Counted from the stretch's first letter, positions 1-11,297 are shown. The stretch is 64,000 nucleotides of DNA from Argentina anserina (GCF_933775445.1 NC_065875.1:4539001-4603000), one strand, 5' to 3'. Notes: generated by a model not told the origin, from the letters alone. Program-made: numbers and translations.

Positions 1-673
1 AATGTGGATGCAGTGTTCGATTCTATAAATGTGTTATAAACTTATGGCTTGTGTTATGCGCACCATGTGTTTCAGAAAATGCTTGTGCAATTAATGTTTG
101 TGTGGTGATTTACTTCACTTCAATTTCTTTGCGTCTAGTAGTTGTATGATTTGCTGATTTGCATGCTTGTGCTCATCGGCTAATTCAATCCAGAGCTTTT
201 TTTTTTGGTCAATAATCCAGAGCTTTCTTTTTGTGTTTTTCTCTCTTTTTCCCATCTCTGTTAGTTTAATTGTACAATTGTAGAGTTCGTCAATATTAGT
301 AAACGTCAAGGATGCCTGTCAATTTGGTTCAGAGTATCGTCCACAAGTTTATGCTAACGCTTTGTCTTATTTTCGTAGCAATGTTTTGGTTATCGGGCGT
401 TATCTTGTAACCTTCTTATTTTGCTCTTATGTCTGTCCAATTGCTCTGCTTCACTCCATATTATTTTACAAACTGTACTCCAATTCATTCATAATTCCTG
501 TAATTCATCTACAATGTGCAGTTTCGTCCGAACGAAACTGAGAATCTTCAAAGTTTGATAATGGCATCTTTAATTTGCTGAATGCAGAAGGCGAATAAAC
601 CCGAAAGCTATTGATCTCTGTGGTGGATTCCTTCAAATTTTCGTGAAAATACGATAGCGAGTTGCCTAATGAT
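1..673. other. unassigned sequence; possible last exon of an upstream gene at 530-579
   Basis: No convincing gene. A polypyrimidine stretch and acceptor-like tgtgcag end near 530 and are followed by a short open segment reading FRPNETENLQSLIMASLIC and then a stop, which could be the terminal exon of a plus-strand gene lying before the window. The 3' flank (about 580-660) resembles 4235-4325: both read ctgaatg-agaaggcgaataa and then tctctgt-gtgga, so one is probably a diverged copy of the other. A 64-codon open frame on the minus strand (115-309) has no recognisable domain. Confidence 0.3.
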
Positions 674-906
674 TAAACATAAGAGTTTTTTTTCACCAAC
701 AGTCCCTCAACTCTGGTGTACCTACCAATGTGATACCTCAACTCTTAATCGTACCAATGTGATACCCAGACTCTAGTATTGCTATCATTGAAGTACTTCC
801 GTTAGTTTTTTTTAACTTTTCCGTTATCTTGGTGACGTGGCAGTTACGTGAGGCCCACAAAGAGGGTTAAAAGACAAAATTAACCTCATCTGAGAGGAGC
901 AATGTT

Positions 907-916
907 TTTCCCGCCC
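907..916 (+). promoter_or_regulatory. E2F-like site in left arm of foldback element 1
   Basis: TTTCCCGCCC matches the plant E2F consensus TTTSSCGS. A second fit, TTTTGGCGCC within the palindrome TTGGCGCCAA, lies at 949-960. The match is direct; binding is inferred. Confidence 0.4.
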
Positions 917-1651
917 TTTACCTTGAGAAAGACACCAAACAATTCCAATTTTGGCGCCAATTTTCCCTCCCTACTCCTTAATTTGTGTCTCTTATCTAAA
1001 CTAAAGAACTACCGCCAACCAGTCGACCACAATCTGATAAAACCTAGATCAATCTCATTTTCTATTTTTACCCTAGCACTTGTTAAACTAACAGAATAAA
1101 TATAAAAATTTATATGGAACATCTCATTTCCACAATCTCATAAGAATATAAAAACACATAACTTAACGAAATTCAAATACATGTTTAAGTACCATTAGTT
1201 GCCACATTTTATGTTGATCTGCCATGATTTTTGCTTGTAAGAACTTTTAAGTACCATTAGTACAATGCTTTATCTGCTGGTATTATTCCCTCTGGCTTAA
1301 CGAAATTCAACTACATGTACCATTAGTTCTTACAAGTAAAAATCATGGCAGATCAACATAAAAGGTGGCAACAAATGGTACTTAAACATGTATTTGAATT
1401 TCGTTAAGTTATGTGTTTTTATTCTTATGAGATTGTGGAAATGAGATGTTCCATATAAATTTCTATATTTATTCTGTTAGTTTAACAAGTGCTAGGGTAA
1501 AAATAGAAAATGAGATTGATCTAGGTTTTATCAGATTGTGGTCGACTGGTTGGCGGTAGTTCTTTAGTTTAGATAAGAGACACAAATTAAGGAGTAGAGA
1601 GGGAAAATTGGCGCCAAAATTGGAATTGTTGGGTGTCTTTCTCAATGTAAA

Positions 1652-1661
1652 GGGCGGGAAA
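1652..1661 (-). promoter_or_regulatory. E2F-like site in right arm of foldback element 1
   Basis: GGGCGGGAAA is the inverted counterpart of the left-arm site, so the intact element presents two facing E2F-like sites. The TTGGCGCCAA palindrome is also kept in this arm near 1609-1618. Confidence 0.4.
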
Positions 1662-1896
1662 AACATTGCTCCTCTCAGATGAGGTTAATTTTGTCTTTTA
1701 ACCCTCTTTGTGGGCCTCACGTAACTGCCACGTCACCAAGATAACGGAAAAGTTAAAAAAAACTAACGGAAGTACTTCAATGATAGCAATACTAGAGTCT
1801 GGGTATCACATTGGTACGATTAAGAGTTGAGGTATCACATTGGTAGGTACACCAGAATTGAGGGACTGTTGGTGAAAAAAACTCTAAACATAAAGG

Positions 1897-2096
1897 TGGT
1901 GATTGTTAACCATAGAGTATGGGTAGATTTGTCATTTCATTTATATTGTTCTATTTTCCCTATATAATTTGTGATGTACTCTATTCCAAAAGAGAGTGAA
2001 ATACAAGATGTAGTCCTCAATCTTTTGATGCGTTTCTTTTACAATTCTGCTCTTTATTTTTTCAATAATCCATGAATGTTATCATGGTATCAGAGC
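1897..2096 (+). mobile_element. LTR-like remnant with tRNA-Met primer binding site
   Basis: A sequence of about 190 bp contains a TATA-like ctatataa and ends ...atgttatca. It is followed directly by TGGTATCAGAGC (2085-2096), the standard primer site complementary to initiator tRNA-Met used by plant Copia elements. This is therefore the 3' part of a 5' LTR plus PBS. The left boundary (a TG near 1897 or 1900) is uncertain, and I see no second LTR or pol domain downstream, so the element is truncated. Foldback element 1 inserted immediately upstream. Confidence 0.65.
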
Positions 2097-3286
2097 CCAT
2101 GGTCATGATCCTTGACCTTGTGGTTTCTGTTTATCTTCTTGCTTCCGCTAATTTCATTTTCAGTAGCTATCGATTTCGTTTTCCCAATTTCAAAACCCTA
2201 GTCTCAATCCAGTCGATTTCATGCCCAATCTTGTGAAATCAAAGTCGCACAGCTTTTAATCGGAGAAGCCCAGTGCCTCTTGTTCTCTTTTCCAATCTAA
2301 TTTTCGTCGTCTCTCTGTTTTTCATGTTTATCTTCGCGACCGCCTTCGTTGCCACGACGTCCTCCTCTTGCTTCACTCAGATCTTCATTTTTCTTGGTTT
2401 GGCTGGAATCGGCAAATGGTCTAATTGAGATTGAAGGGTCGGAGGCAGCAGTAGAAGAGGAGATATGGGGGTGAATATACTGAGCTTATTATTCAATTTT
2501 TGTGAGATATGGGGTACTGGCATCCAACGACGCATTTGTTTTCAGTCCGAATCTTAACACATCTTTGCTTCAATTACATAACATATGGTATTTTCTTTCT
2601 GATTTGCCACTACTATTACTTGGTCCATGGAATCTATTTCTGAATTTGGATTGCTCTGCCTTGCTGCATCAGTTTTCCATTTTTCTTTACATCAAAGTTG
2701 AAGTTGCAGTCAAAATGACGTAGATATATTTTCTTTTGTTTTTGGACTGGTTCAATGGGTCGATGGCCAAGTCCCAGAATGGATTGTATGTCTCTATGTG
2801 ATGGTTGTGTTTATTTTGAGAGATGTTTTCCTATGATCTATCAATGAAATCGGCGTCTGCTCTAATTGCAATTGATGGGGGCAGTAGTAGAAGAGGAGAT
2901 ATGGGGGTGATGAAGTGTGCTCCCATGGGTTTATTTCGTCATCAAACTCTTGTCAGCGTTACTCTGTGGCTCGATTCTCATGTGACTCAACCCCCTCTTA
3001 CATCAGGTTCTTCTCTAATTTGGTAATCTCTTCCCAATTTTATGCTTCTAGTACTTGAATTGTGGAATTGGAGGTGCAATGATGTCAATTTCAGTTTGAT
3101 GCTATGATTTCCTTTGCTAGTTGCGTATCCATATTTGGTTGATATTTCCAATCTCATCTCTCTGTATTCTCGCCACATTACTTGTTAAGTGATGAATTTT
3201 TGGGTGATGGCATAAGGTTGTTTGTTGTTGATTAGTATATTCCTACTGCTACATTGTTGTTTACTGGCTTCTGTATGACAAAAATA
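2097..3286. other. non-coding tract, possibly retroelement leader
   Basis: No domain is recognised. A stretch of about 35 bp, cagtagtagaagaggagata-like and continuing into tgggggtga, occurs twice (about 2445-2476 and 2880-2911), pointing to an internal duplication. Short open frames at 2502-2723 and 2823-3026 show no similarity I recognise and are not called as genes. Confidence 0.4.
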
Positions 3287-3430
3287 TATGTAGATTGAGG
3301 GAGTATTGCCTCTGTGTAGATGTGGATGAGGTAGTATAGCATCCGTAGATGTGGATGGAGGTAGTACAGCCAAGTAAATGTGGATGGAGGGAGTATTGCC
3401 TCTGTGTAGATGTGGATGGAGGTAGTAACC
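3287..3430. repeat. 30-bp minisatellite, about 4.7 copies
   Basis: Tandem units of about 30 bp close to gtagatgtggatggaggtag followed by tattgcctct, with substitutions between units. Because 30 is divisible by three, the minus strand stays open in all three frames and yields repetitive His/Tyr/Ser-rich open frames. These are by-products of the repeat. Confidence 0.85.
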
Positions 3431-4439
3431 TCATTATTAAATAATAAAAAATCACAGTAAGTCAAAATCTAAATGAGATGTAGATGGAGACATTAACTGC
3501 AGCAGCTATGTTGTTTATGCAATTTGGTGATATACAAGGGTTGAAGACTAGTTGATGGTAATCTGGGTTATGGAATAATGCTTTCTTAATTGGTTGTATT
3601 GGTACGCATGGTGAATGAGGGATTGAGTGAGAGATTGGTAGTCTTGTGCTTATTGGAAACTATGTATCTGGCATATTTCTCAATGTTGTGCATCTGTGTT
3701 AGGATTTATTGGTCTGTGCTAGTTCTTGCTGTTTGGGAGATGGTATCAAATTTAGTTGTTCTGTTGGTCGAGCAATGAAGGATTTGGCAAGTTGCAGACT
3801 GATTTCTTATCCAAGTATTCTCAGTAAAGCGATGTTGTTGTTGTGGGTTATCAGTTAATTTTCATTCTTGCTTGAAGAATTAGTGCTTGAAATTTGTGGT
3901 AAAACGATATGGTTGCAGCAATACGTATGCAACTCTTCAGCAGTGTGCAGACAAATTGAGAAAGATCAGTTTCTAGCAAATACATAGAGATTATCCGAAT
4001 TCCCAGTATTTTAGTTGATTACTATTTGTTTCAACCCGGCCAAAATGTCTGCTAGAGGTAGAGGAAACCAATTAACATGACAATTTAGGTGAAAAAGTGT
4101 TTCTTATAGTACGCGTTCCCTGGTCTTTTGTACCAAACTCTACTTCACATTTCATTTATAAACTTTAGTTGTATCATCTCGTACGTGATCGCACATCCTT
4201 CTCTGTCCAAATTGATGTTGGTAGGTACCTTTTACTGAATGGAGAAGGCGAATAAGCCTTAGGGATAGTAATCTCTGTAGTGGAATGGACTCCGTCAAGA
4301 TTTCACTATAATACCTAGCTGTCCGAGATCAATTTTGATTGGAATTTCACCTCAATTGGATGTGCTTTGAGGGGATATCACGTCACTTTGATTTGCCTTT
4401 TGTTTATATTTTTCTATTAGTCTTTGAAAATGCTCTCGG
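3431..4439. other. no recognised gene
   Basis: AT-rich sequence without domains or clear repeats. The only structure seen is the segment 4235-4325, which resembles 580-660 near the window start. Confidence 0.4.
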
Positions 4440-4545
4440 GATATTTTTTGAGGATGTAGGTTTTGGGATACGAAGAATATGCTTGAGTACTTTCCTCCAA
4501 AACTTCCACAAGTTTCTGTATGTTCTAATGGTTATTTCTCATAAA
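4440..4545 (-). pseudogene. LINE (non-LTR retrotransposon) fragment
   Basis: Reading the minus strand with one frame break gives NIQKLVEVLEESTQA, which parallels NIEKLMEVLEEGTAK encoded at 40380-40480. DNA similarity between the two places is plain (ctttcctccaaaacttcca versus ccttcctccaaaacttcca). This is the stretch just before the zf-RVT region of plant LINE ORF2. Short and broken. Confidence 0.5.
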
Positions 4546-4846
4546 TCTTCAACTGAAGAAAATCTATAGTTATAATACTATAGTTATAAATATGATAAAA
4601 ATAACACTTTGTATTTACTTAAGGTGGTGGACACAATGCCGGCCCTGTGATAAGTCCAACAGTCACGGGTGTAGAGCCCCAAATTTTGGAGGCACAATTT
4701 AAAAAAAAAAAAAATATATATATATATATACATAACAAAAAAACAAAAAGGATGAGTTTGTGGTTTGGTTTTTGGCTTTTTTATGTTTCATCTTCTCTCA
4801 CCTTTTCGGCTTTTTCATAGTTGTGTTGTGTGTGCCCACTGCCCAG

Positions 4847-5179
4847 GCTCCATCAATTGTCTTCATTGATGAGTTGAATGCTGTGGGAAGGGAGCATGGT
4901 TTGATCAAGAGTTGTAGTGGACAAGATTCTTAACTTGGTTGGTTATAAACGAATGATTGAACTTTTTACTCATTTATTATTTTATTTATATTTTATAGCT
5001 AATAGCTTAAAATTGTTCAATTTTTTTTCTTTTTGTGTGTTTTAGATGCTCCAGCTCGAATGAATTTGAAGGAAGGGGGGAAGTTATCACTATTGCTTCC
5101 ACAAATAGACCAGACATTTTAGATTCAGCCCTGGTCAGACCTGGACGTTTTGATCATAAGATATTTATTGTCTTACAAG
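4847..5179 (+). pseudogene. FtsH-type AAA ATPase gene fragment, FTSHi5-like, inside the hAT element
   Basis: Two exon-like pieces. The first (4847 to about 4925) follows an acceptor (gcccag) and encodes APSIVFIDELNAVGRE, a Walker B region. The second (about 5047-5179) follows ttttgtgtgttttag and encodes [20 protein letters not shown] and then [15 protein letters not shown], the second region of homology with its arginine-finger RPGR, before a donor (caag|gtaaat). The GLIK and EGRGEVIT wording fits the plastid FtsHi5 (EMB2083) subgroup from memory of the family, but I cannot exclude another FtsH-like paralogue. Intron sequence is retained, so genomic DNA rather than cDNA was captured. The central coding part is lost and stops follow, so it is not a functional ATPase. 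Confidence 0.65.
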
Positions 5180-5606
5180 GTAAATACTTTCTCAATTTTT
5201 TCTTATTTTTCAATATTTTAATTTCATAAGATTAGACATTGCTTAATTGAAATTGTGAATACAGTAAACCCTAACATAGTATTGTGTTTTCTGAAAGTTC
5301 GGGAATTTAAGAATGGATTGAATGATTATTATGGTTTACAATTTTACATAATAATTAGATATCTATTCTCTCTAATGATTTGCTATTGATTTGCTATTTT
5401 TTGTTTAACAATGATGAATATCGTCTTATTAACTATTTATCATAACTCATAAGTTATAATTGGATGAGTAATATTAATCAATTGAAAATTTATTATGTTA
5501 GATCAGTTTGTTTGTTTGGTTTGCATAAGTGTCATATATATTGAGTAATTTGAGTAGTCTTATTGAGTTATTATCTTTTTGTATTTTTGAATCAGATTGT
5601 TATATA

Positions 5607-8265
5607 ATGGCTCCAAATAGAATTAAAAGTCGACCATCAGGGGCTCAAAAAAAGAGAGAGGAGGCAATAAAGAACTGCATTAGATCAACGTGAAACCGGA
5701 TCTTTCAAGAGGTTTCTTCAGAGAAAAACTAAACAAGTACATACTGATACTAATATGAATGTACATGACAATGAAATGAGCAGGAGAACAAAGATTGAGC
5801 ATGAGAACAATTAGAATGAGAATGTTGATGGTAGTGGTAACATGGACATGCCTAATCTTTTAGAGAATGAGAAAGAAAGAGTTATAGCTGAAGATGATCA
5901 ACAAGATGCATGTGATGATATTAATATGCAAGAGGAAGGAAGAAATTCTACTAAACATGTTGAACAAGATGCAAGAGGTGATAGTGATATGGAAGATGCA
6001 TGTGAAAATATTGATATGCAAGAGGAAGATGATCAACATGGTTCAAGTGAAAAATTTGATTTCTCATCCGACATTGATGATCTAGGAAATTGGGAGAAGA
6101 TTGAACATAATTCCAGAGATTTTATAGTTGAAAGAGGTCCTAAAAGAGAGTAATTTCACCTATCTAGATGATCACAATGGGAGACATTTTAGTTCTAATC
6201 CTTATTATCGTGTCTTACCTAATGGTGAAAAGAAGAATAGGAGGTGGTTGGTGTACTCGATTTCTTTGGACAAGGTATTTTACTTTTGTTGCAAATTGTT
6301 CAGGAAAGATCATAACAAGATTTTGTTGGGCCAACTTGGTAATGAACGACGGAGTGATTGGAAAAATGTTAGCGCAAGACTTGCAAGCCATGAAAGAAAT
6401 AAGCACCACCTCAGTTGCTTTACTAGCTGGATTGAATTGGAAATAAGATTGAAAAACAATGCAACAGTTGATCAGGGGTTGGAAGAACAAATCAAGAAGG
6501 AGCTAGAGCATTGGAGACAAGTACTACTGAGGATCCTAGCAATTGTGAAAAGTCTTGCCAAAAATAATTTATCATTTCGTGGGAATAATGAGAAACTGTG
6601 TGAGGAGAACAATGGAATTTTTTACAAGTGATTGAGATGATCTCTGAGTTTGATCCAGTGATGCATGAACATGTTAGACATGTTTTGAAGAAAGAAACTC
6701 ATTACCATTACTTGAGTCACAAGATCCAAAACGAAATGATTTAGCTCCTAGCAAATGAGGTGAAAGCTTCTATTGTTGCAACTATTAAAGAGGCAAAGTA
6801 TTTTTCGGTTATACTTGATTCCACTCTAGATGCTAGTCATGAGGAGAAAATGTCTCTTATTGGCCGATGTGTAGATGTTACAGCAAGTTCTATTGTGGTG
6901 AGAGAATTCTTTTTGGGATTTTTGAAGGTAAATGATACAATGAGACTTGGACTATTTAATGAGCTTACAAATTCATTTGACAGTCATACACTTAATATTA
7001 GTAATATACGAGGACAAGGATATGACAACGGATCTAACATGAGAGGAAAGCACAAGGGTGTTCATAATATACTTCTTGAAGTAAATTCTGGAGCATTTTT
7101 TACACCTTATGGTTATCATAGCTTGAACCTTGCAATATGTGTTATGGTTAACTGTAATCCTAAAGCTGATTAAACAGATATATTCATTCTACTCATCTTC
7201 GACAAAGCGATTGCATGTTTTCAGGGATTATGTGGATGAGCTCAATCTTAAACCATGGCATGAAACACGATGAGAGAGTCGTGTTGATAGTGTGAAAACA
7301 TTTAGATATCAAGCTCCTAAAATAAGATGCTTTAAAGTGCTTGGAAAAAGATGGTGATGATTCTAAAACAAGGTCTACTGCTCAATGCATGGCAACATAT
7401 GAAATTGATTTTGAATTCTTGTTGGGGATGGTTATTTGGTATGATTTGTTTCATGCTATCAATATTGTGAGTAAATTTCTCCAAACTGAAGACATGTATA
7501 TTGATGTTGTAATTGAAGAATTGGAGAAACTTATGTCATTTATCAAAAAGTACATAAACTGAATTTGATGAGGCCTTAGTTATAGCTAAAGAAATTGCAA
7601 ATGAGATGAAATTTGAAGTTGCATTTTGTGAAAAAAGAAATACTAAAAAAGAAGGCATTTTGAAGGTGACACCATCAACGCTAGAATCATTCAAGGTCAG
7701 TTACTTTCTTTGTACAGCTGATCAAACATTTTCTTCACTTCAAAGTAGGTTTGAGCAATTTAAGAAATATGAAGAAGATTTTAGATTTTAATTCAAGTTG
7801 GAGAAATTGAAATATGTAGATAATAATAGTTGGAGGGACTATTGTATGAATCTTGAAAATTTGTTAAAAGATGGTGATGTCTCTGATGTTAATGGAAATG
7901 ACTTATTCGATGAATTGAACTACTTAAGAAGAGCTATACCAAAAGAATTAAAGAGGGCAATTGATGTATTGAACTATTTGAAGTAAAGGGATGAGTGTTA
8001 TCAAAATGTTTGGGTTACTTACAAAATTCTACTAACCATACATGTTTACTGTTGCCTACGCTGAGAGAAGTTTTTCAAAATTAAAGTTCTTCGATCAACT
8101 ATGTCACAGAAAACATTGAATGGTCTAGTTTGTTGTCGATTGAAAAAGATTTGGCTCACAAGCTTGATTATTCAAGCTTAATTGAAACTTTTGCGGCCAA
8201 AAATGCAAGAATGGTCATTTTTCAAAAATCATGTACTGTTTTTTTTTGTAATTGTAAGATTTTTT
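5607..8265 (+). pseudogene. hAT transposase pseudogene (ZMYM1-like, TTF-type zinc finger, DUF4371, dimerisation domain)
   Basis: Starts MAPNRIKSRPSGAQKK, the usual N-terminus of plant ZMYM1-like hAT proteins. An acidic linker follows with an internal duplication (DACDDINMQEE / DACENIDMQEE), then a TTF-type zinc finger region (6160-6470, VFYFCCKLF ... HERNKHHLSC). A DUF4371-like core comes next (6730-7173, [20 protein letters not shown], then [17 protein letters not shown]), then a central region (7330-7990). Last is a C-terminal hAT dimerisation remnant near 8050-8225 (AYAERSFSKLKF, then STMSQKTLNGL in shifted frames). At least six frame breaks or stops separate these parts, so it cannot make a full transposase of the usual 700-800 residues. 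Confidence 0.85.
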
Positions 8266-8412
8266 ATTTGAACTAAAATACTATCTTGTTAAGTCATAGT
8301 GAGAATTGTTTTTTTCTTTATCATATGTTGGTCGAAGAAGATTGTTTTTTTTGTTTAAGAGACCTTAAATTTTATGTAGCGTATATCACTTGAAATGTAA
8401 GGGCCGACCTTG

Positions 8413-8725
8413 AGTGGACAGAATATGGGTGGACGACAAATTTGCTTCCAACCCTCACTCACAACAATTAACCCACACGTTAAGAAGTTATTGCCGACCA
8501 TGACGGCAGAGGTGGAGTCGGCGTCGGAGGTCGGCTCTGCGAGGAAGAAGATGATGGGGTCGAAGCGAGGCGGAGGATTGCGCCGGAGACGCCGACATCC
8601 ATGCTATCCGACGAAAGTTATGAGCTCCTAAGTCTCGTCGCAAGTTACTATTAATGAAAACTTCATCGCATGCGAAATTGGCTTTTGCAACATATGACGA
8701 CAAAGATCGGCTATGTTAAATTTGG
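8413..8725 (+). pseudogene. unknown coding remnant, left part, split by solo LTR
   Basis: An open frame from about 8410 to 8631 (Arg-rich near its end: KRGGGLRRRRRH) is followed in the same frame by VSSQVTINENFIACEIGFCN and then, after one stop, AMLNL up to the LTR insertion at 8725. The frame continues on the far side of the LTR at 11628. I do not recognise the family. It is listed because the reading frame is continuous across the insertion point once one copy of tttgg is removed. Confidence 0.35.
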
Positions 8726-9508
8726 TGTAACGACCCCAAAATTTCGAGCTTAAAAACTCAAAATTCTAAAGTCGTTAAACACCAAATAATCTCAAATAAA
8801 TCGAAATCATTAAAGTGTAACAGCGGATCAATTCTGAGTTCTCAATACAACTCAGTCAACCAATTATTACAACCCAAATTTATAATCCAAACATAAAATG
8901 GAAATGTAATAATCCTCACAAATCACTCACAAATGAAATTACACAACTTCTCACACACAAATCCACGCTGAACCTCACCACAAGTAGGATACGAACGACT
9001 TCGAGCCTCCGTAGTCGTCACTCAACCCCCACTAATCAGCACCTGCAGAATTATCCCCTACACCATCGAATTGGTGCACCGGGATTGTAAACACAAACCC
9101 GGTAAGCTTATAGCTCGTATGAGTAAAATCAAAATATAATTCGCATATCAAAATATACGAAAGATCACAAACAACAAATATAAATGCCCTCATGAGTCAT
9201 TGGTCAGCCCATCTGGTTGACCCAAAGAAATATGAAATGAAACGCTCATGAGAAAATTAAGTAACTCTTCTGGTTACCCAATGCATTTATAATACGGGTA
9301 CCAAGAACGCTGGTACACATCTGTTACCCCTCTCGTAATACACCGCTGATATTGGATAGCCACCCGCTACCCAACATCCAAAATAAACTGAGTACCCATG
9401 AGCATATAACCACCTGTTACCTCTCATGCAGTACTAAGGCAGACAGACTAGTGCTCTAACTGTATCGTAACTTTCGCCCGGCCAAAGGCTAGGTTCCGAC
9501 TTGCCAAA

Positions 9509-9710
9509 CACGTACAATAATCTCACATCATATTGTACCAAAAATCAGGTCCGAAGACAATTCACATTTTAACAATCTCAATGTTAAAAATCACGTACAA
9601 TAATCTCACATCATATTGTACCAAAAATCAGGTCCGAAGACAATTCACATTTTAACAATCTCAATGTTAAAAATCACGTACAATAATCTCACATCATATT
9701 GTACAATTCA
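9509..9710. repeat. 83-bp tandem repeat within the solo LTR, about 2.4 copies
   Basis: Units begin cacgtacaataatctcacat at 9509, 9592 and 9675. The first two are virtually identical over 83 bp and the third is truncated, so the amplification is recent relative to the LTR. Confidence 0.9.
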
Positions 9711-10284
9711 AATCACATGCTCAATGTAATTACAATAAAATCATAACAGTATATTATATAGCAAACTATATATATTCGTACTTGTTTACCATTTATACAA
9801 TATATATATCGTTCACTATATCTTATACATGTCATATTTCACCACGCATGCTCAATTCTCATACTTCCGTCATCGAAATGACTATTTTTAATGAATTAAT
9901 AACAGTACGTAATTTAATGAACTATATATATATATATGTACTTATTACCATTATACTGTATATATGTAGTCCACTAAATTATATACATGTTGTAATTCAT
10001 TTGATAAACACACTTGCAAAAATGTTGAATCACCACGAGGGTAGATTCGTAATTCAGTGAGATTTTACTCACCTTATTGACTTGAGCGTAATTCCACAAT
10101 TCCCGAAGATAATTCCTTTCCTCGATTTAACGATCACCTTGAAAAGATAAGAAAAGAATTTAGAATCGTTTCGAACCTTTAAATGCCGAAACAATAATAA
10201 TCGGTTACTGTTCAGCAATTTTCGGTTTTACGAAATTACTGTTCACTGTTACTATTCACTGTTACTGTACAAATATACGATTTA

Positions 10285-10477
10285 TACGTATTTCTGTACG
10301 TATAAATATTATATACGTATTTCTGTATGTATAAATATTAATACGTATTTCTGTACGTATAAATATTAGTACGTATTTCTGTACGTATAAATATTAATAT
10401 GTATTTCTGTACGTACAAATATTAATACGTATTTCTGTACGTATAAATATTAGTACGTATTTCTGTACGTATACGTA
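10285..10477. repeat. 28-bp tandem repeat, about 7 copies, within the solo LTR
   Basis: Units tacgtatttctgtacgtata followed by aatattaa recur at 10285, 10314, 10342, 10370, 10398, 10426 and 10454 (spacing 28-29). Each unit contains tacgta-type palindromes and could form hairpins. It lies downstream of the predicted LTR transcription start on the minus strand. Confidence 0.88.
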
Positions 10478-11297
10478 CGATTTAAATGTAAATACAATCT
10501 CAGTAAATAAAATTTACTAAATTACCCTTTTACAAATTACTTTTTACATTTACTGAAAGTAATTTATAATTACATTTACCGAAGGTAAAATTTAATTACA
10601 TTTACCGCAGTAAATAAAATTTACATTTACATTTCAGTAAATTACCAAAATACCCCTATCGGAAAACACTGTCGCACCACCGCACGTGGCGGCGCGTGGG
10701 GTACACGCGCCACCCGCCGGCAGGCCGCGCGTGGGGCTCACGCGCCGAGCCCAGGGACGGCGCGTAACACGCCACCGCCACCCCATTTCTCTCCCTTTTT
10801 CTCCCCTCTCCTCCGCCACAGCCTCACGCCGCCCCTAGCCCATCCACGCCCTCACACGCGCCGCTTAAGGCGGCGGTATCCCCCTCTTCCTTCCTCCTCC
10901 CCCGATATGCAACAAATCCTTCCAATCCCAACAAAACCACACCAAACAACCAAACAAACATTCAATTCAACTCATCCTTACCTAATCCACGCCTTGGAGT
11001 CACCGGAGATCGTCGGAGGGACGCATGCCAGCGGCGATGGAATTCGCAGACCTCGGGTTGGAGCGGAGAGACTCACGCCGACGCGGGGAGGTGTGGCGAG
11101 CTCGAGGGTTGCTGCGGTCGTCCGTGCGAAGCTTCCCAGGCCGGCGGTGTGGCTCACGGTGCGCCGGAGGGCGAGATCGCCGCTCGATCGTTTCGGAGGG
11201 GGAGGGAGAACTCGAGAGAAGAGAGAGAGAGTTCGAGGGAGAGAACGGCGGAAATGAAAGGGTTTCCTGTTATGGAAACCCTAGTTAAAAAAAATTC

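Larger units (their letters stand above)
683..1884. mobile_element. Foldback Mutator-like element (long-TIR MULE MITE), copy 1
   Basis: A non-autonomous element almost wholly made of two inverted arms of about 560 bp (683-1245 and 1325-1884) around a loop of about 80 bp. The ends read gagttttttt and aaaaaaactc. It is flanked by a perfect 9-bp direct repeat, taaacataa, at 674-682 and 1885-1893. A 9-bp duplication with very long inverted repeats is the mark of Mutator-like elements. No transposase is encoded, so it must have been moved in trans. A second copy with its own perfect 9-bp duplication lies at 52925-54135. The loops differ: here the loop holds an extra gtaccattag-type repeat, so the centres have rearranged while the arms stayed similar. 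Each arm contains a 65-codon open frame that is probably incidental. Confidence 0.92.
4634..8412 (+). mobile_element. Decayed hAT transposon carrying a host gene fragment
   Basis: The left end is caatgccggccctgtgat. The right end, read inward on the other strand, is caaggtcggcccttacat: an imperfect terminal inverted repeat of about 18 bp with the GGCCGGCCC-type core common in plant hAT elements. The flanks are ggtggaca (4626-4633) and agtggaca (8413-8420), an 8-bp target duplication with one mismatch, as expected for hAT. Inside are an A-rich/TA-repeat tract (about 4698-4730), an FtsH-type gene fragment (4847-5179) and a broken ZMYM1/TTF-type hAT transposase gene (5607-8265). Length 3779 bp. 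The mismatch in the duplication and the many stops show it is old. Confidence 0.78.

Noticed and set aside
3185..3465. Three overlapping minus-strand open frames with repeated His/Tyr peptides
   Set aside because: They are frame readings of the 30-bp minisatellite.
10907..11288. 116- and 87-codon GC-rich open frames
   Set aside because: They lie antisense within the GC-rich leader of the solo LTR and overlap in two frames. Composition rather than coding explains them.
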